From positions 24,454-88,453 of the forward strand of contig SKON01000036.1 of NCBI GenBank assembly GCA_007120035.1: a stretch of DNA of 64,000 bases. Direction: 5' to 3'. This document shows positions 62,985 to 64,000 of the stretch, one piece after another. A program made the translations under genes and the position numbers. Each line of letters starts with the position of its first letter. Position 1 is the first letter of the stretch. The notes under the pieces are model-generated. The model was not told the origin of the DNA. It saw only the letters and a program-made list of their open reading frames with translations, and did no database searches. Source of the stretch: Myxococcales bacterium. GTDB lineage: Bacteria; Myxococcota_A; Bradymonadia; Bradymonadales; Bradymonadaceae.

Positions 62985-64000
62985 ATGGATCTAGAAACCA
63001 AGGTCAGAGAATACTTCGCCCAGCTGGAATCCAATCCCTATGATCTGGCGCCCCTGGGGTTGCTGGAGCAGGTCTTTGACTCTCAGGAGAGTCTGGACGC
63101 GTTCGTGGATCTCTTGGAGTCACGAGCCCCGGAGGTGGGGTCGCCGGATGCGTCGGCGCGACTCTTCCTGGAGGCCGCCCGGGTAGCCAGTACGGGGCTA
63201 CAGGACGTGGCGAGGAGCCATGAGCTCCTGGCCCAGTGTCTGGAGGTGGGGGAGGAGACGCTGGTGAGCGTGGAAGCCTATCTCTTCCAGTTGGCCATGG
63301 CCAACGATCTGGCGGAGCTGCAGGACTTCTTCATTCAGGCCCTGGAGTACGACGACGACGAGGTCTACAAGAGCCGACTCTTCGCCCGGATGGGATGCAT
63401 CCTGGAAGACTTCATCGGCGATCCGGCGCAGGCCGACACGGCCTATGAGCGGGCGTTGGACCTGAACCCGGGAAATTGGGTGGCGATCTGGTCGCGGCAG
63501 GGCCTGGCGAGGCGGACCTCCGACTGGGAGGGGCTTGCGGAGCTCTTGATCTACGAGATCGACCAGACCACGGATCCCAGGCGGCAGGCCGATCTGTCGC
63601 TGGCGGTGGGAGAGATCTATCGAGACCACCTGAATGCAGAGGAAGCGGCGGCCCAATGCTTTGCGTTCGCCGTGGAACAGGATCCGGAGAACGTGACGGC
63701 CCGGGAGGCGCTCCTGGCCATGGGGTACGAGGTGGACCCCGGCGGGGCCAACGGGGCCTCTGATATCGACGTGTCTGATGTCGAGGCAGAACCCGTGGAG
63801 GTCGAGCCGGAGCCCGTGGAGGTCGAGGCGGAGCCTGTGGAGGGCGAGGATACGGCAGTAGATGGAATGGAGATCGGCGAAGCGCCGATGACCATGGACA
63901 TCGAAGAGGGGATGTTGGTGGAGGAAGAGGCTCCGTCGGTACCCGAGGTGCCCGAGGTCGATGAGGTCGAGGAAAGTGAGGAAAGTGAGGAAAGTGAGGA
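62985..64000 (+). CDS. TPR-containing cytosolic protein with acidic repeat tail, 3' end outside window
   Basis: 338 codons are present, starting at ATG 62985; no strong Shine-Dalgarno. No signal peptide (MDLETKVREYFAQLESNPYD), so cytosolic. Residues 1-250 are TPR-like (for example FARMGCILEDFIGDPAQADTAYERAL, LAVGEIYRDHLNAEEAAAQCFAFA), the style of large 'tetratricopeptide' proteins of Myxococcota. From about residue 260 the sequence becomes a repetitive acidic region (EPVEVE units, then EES repeats) running off the window. Function unknown. Confidence 0.75.
   Translation, partial: MDLETKVREYFAQLESNPYDLAPLGLLEQVFDSQESLDAFVDLLESRAPEVGSPDASARLFLEAARVASTGLQDVARSHELLAQCLEVGEETLVSVEAYLFQLAMANDLAELQDFFIQALEYDDDEVYKSRLFARMGCILEDFIGDPAQADTAYERALDLNPGNWVAIWSRQGLARRTSDWEGLAELLIYEIDQTTDPRRQADLSLAVGEIYRDHLNAEEAAAQCFAFAVEQDPENVTAREALLAMGYEVDPGGANGASDIDVSDVEAEPVEVEPEPVEVEAEPVEGEDTAVDGMEIGEAPMTMDIEEGMLVEEEAPSVPEVPEVDEVEESEESEESE
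63789..63842 (+). repeat. 21-base tandem repeat coding EPVEVE(P/A)
   Basis: Two full copies and a partial third of a 21-base unit (63789-63809, 63810-63830, 63831-63842) in the acidic tail of the TPR protein. Confidence 0.85.
63969..64000 (+). repeat. 9-base tandem repeat GAGGAAAGT
   Basis: Three full copies and five bases of a fourth (63969-64000), coding Glu-Glu-Ser; the array continues past the window edge. Confidence 0.9.

Noticed and set aside
63789..64000. Mobile or satellite DNA at the right edge
   Set aside because: The repeats are in frame within a coding region and encode an acidic tail, as is common in TPR proteins of this group.

Overview
The window is high-GC DNA with dense, co-directional gene blocks, frequent ATGA/TGATG stop-start overlaps and many lipoproteins. 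FHA proteins ending in an AgmX/PglI (TonB-like) C-terminal domain, TPR lipoproteins, Hanks-type kinases with accessory domains, and the order yceD-rpmF-rpiB-nrdR-ribDEBH-nusB all point to Myxococcota (former Deltaproteobacteria). A Bradymonadia-like lineage is possible but is inference. I saw no rRNA, tRNA, CRISPR array, transposase or phage gene.

Layout. 1-4.6 kb (minus): an envelope operon of two lipoproteins and an outer-membrane barrel, preceded by a winged-helix/TM2 protein. 4.8-11.4 kb (minus): a housekeeping operon yceD-rpmF-[ACP-RpiB fusion]-nrdR-ribD-ribE-ribB(X)-ribH-nusB-lipoprotein. The fatty-acid genes that usually sit inside this cluster are missing. 11.6-15.4 kb (plus): LEA14-like lipoprotein, alpha/beta hydrolase lipoprotein with an NQ repeat, PgeF/YfiH, and a beta-helix lipoprotein. 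15.4-18.6 kb (minus): membrane-anchored Ser/Thr kinase, membrane protein, DUF5335 protein. 18.6-19.4 kb (plus): a fluoride-channel gene pair. 19.4-24.8 kb (minus): an RND efflux triad.

24.9-44.1 kb (plus) is the most intriguing block, nine genes probably transcribed together: HEAT-like solenoid, degenerate HD-GYP protein, a 1210-residue kinase/cyclase-like/ATPase/TPR protein, an unknown solenoid, a MolR/YehI-like DUF4132 protein split over two frames, a YehL-type MoxR AAA+ ATPase, a DUF5682-VWA fusion and a double-SWIM zinc-finger protein. The second half matches the gene order of the functionally obscure E. coli yehI-yehL-yehM-yehP-yehQ locus, with yehM and yehP fused. I infer a kinase-regulated MoxR/VWA chaperone-like or conflict system. 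It is followed by a 370-bp palindromic element.

44.6-48 kb: rplS, a degenerate SMC-like membrane protein, rnhB and yraN. 47.9-49.5 kb (minus): an exported HExxH metalloprotease. 49.8-62.8 kb (plus): an envelope cluster resembling Myxococcus Glt/Agl gliding genes, with three TPR proteins and a tandemly duplicated [small secreted protein + FHA/TM/TonB-like protein] module, a strong terminator, and a TPR lipoprotein. A TPR protein runs off the right edge.
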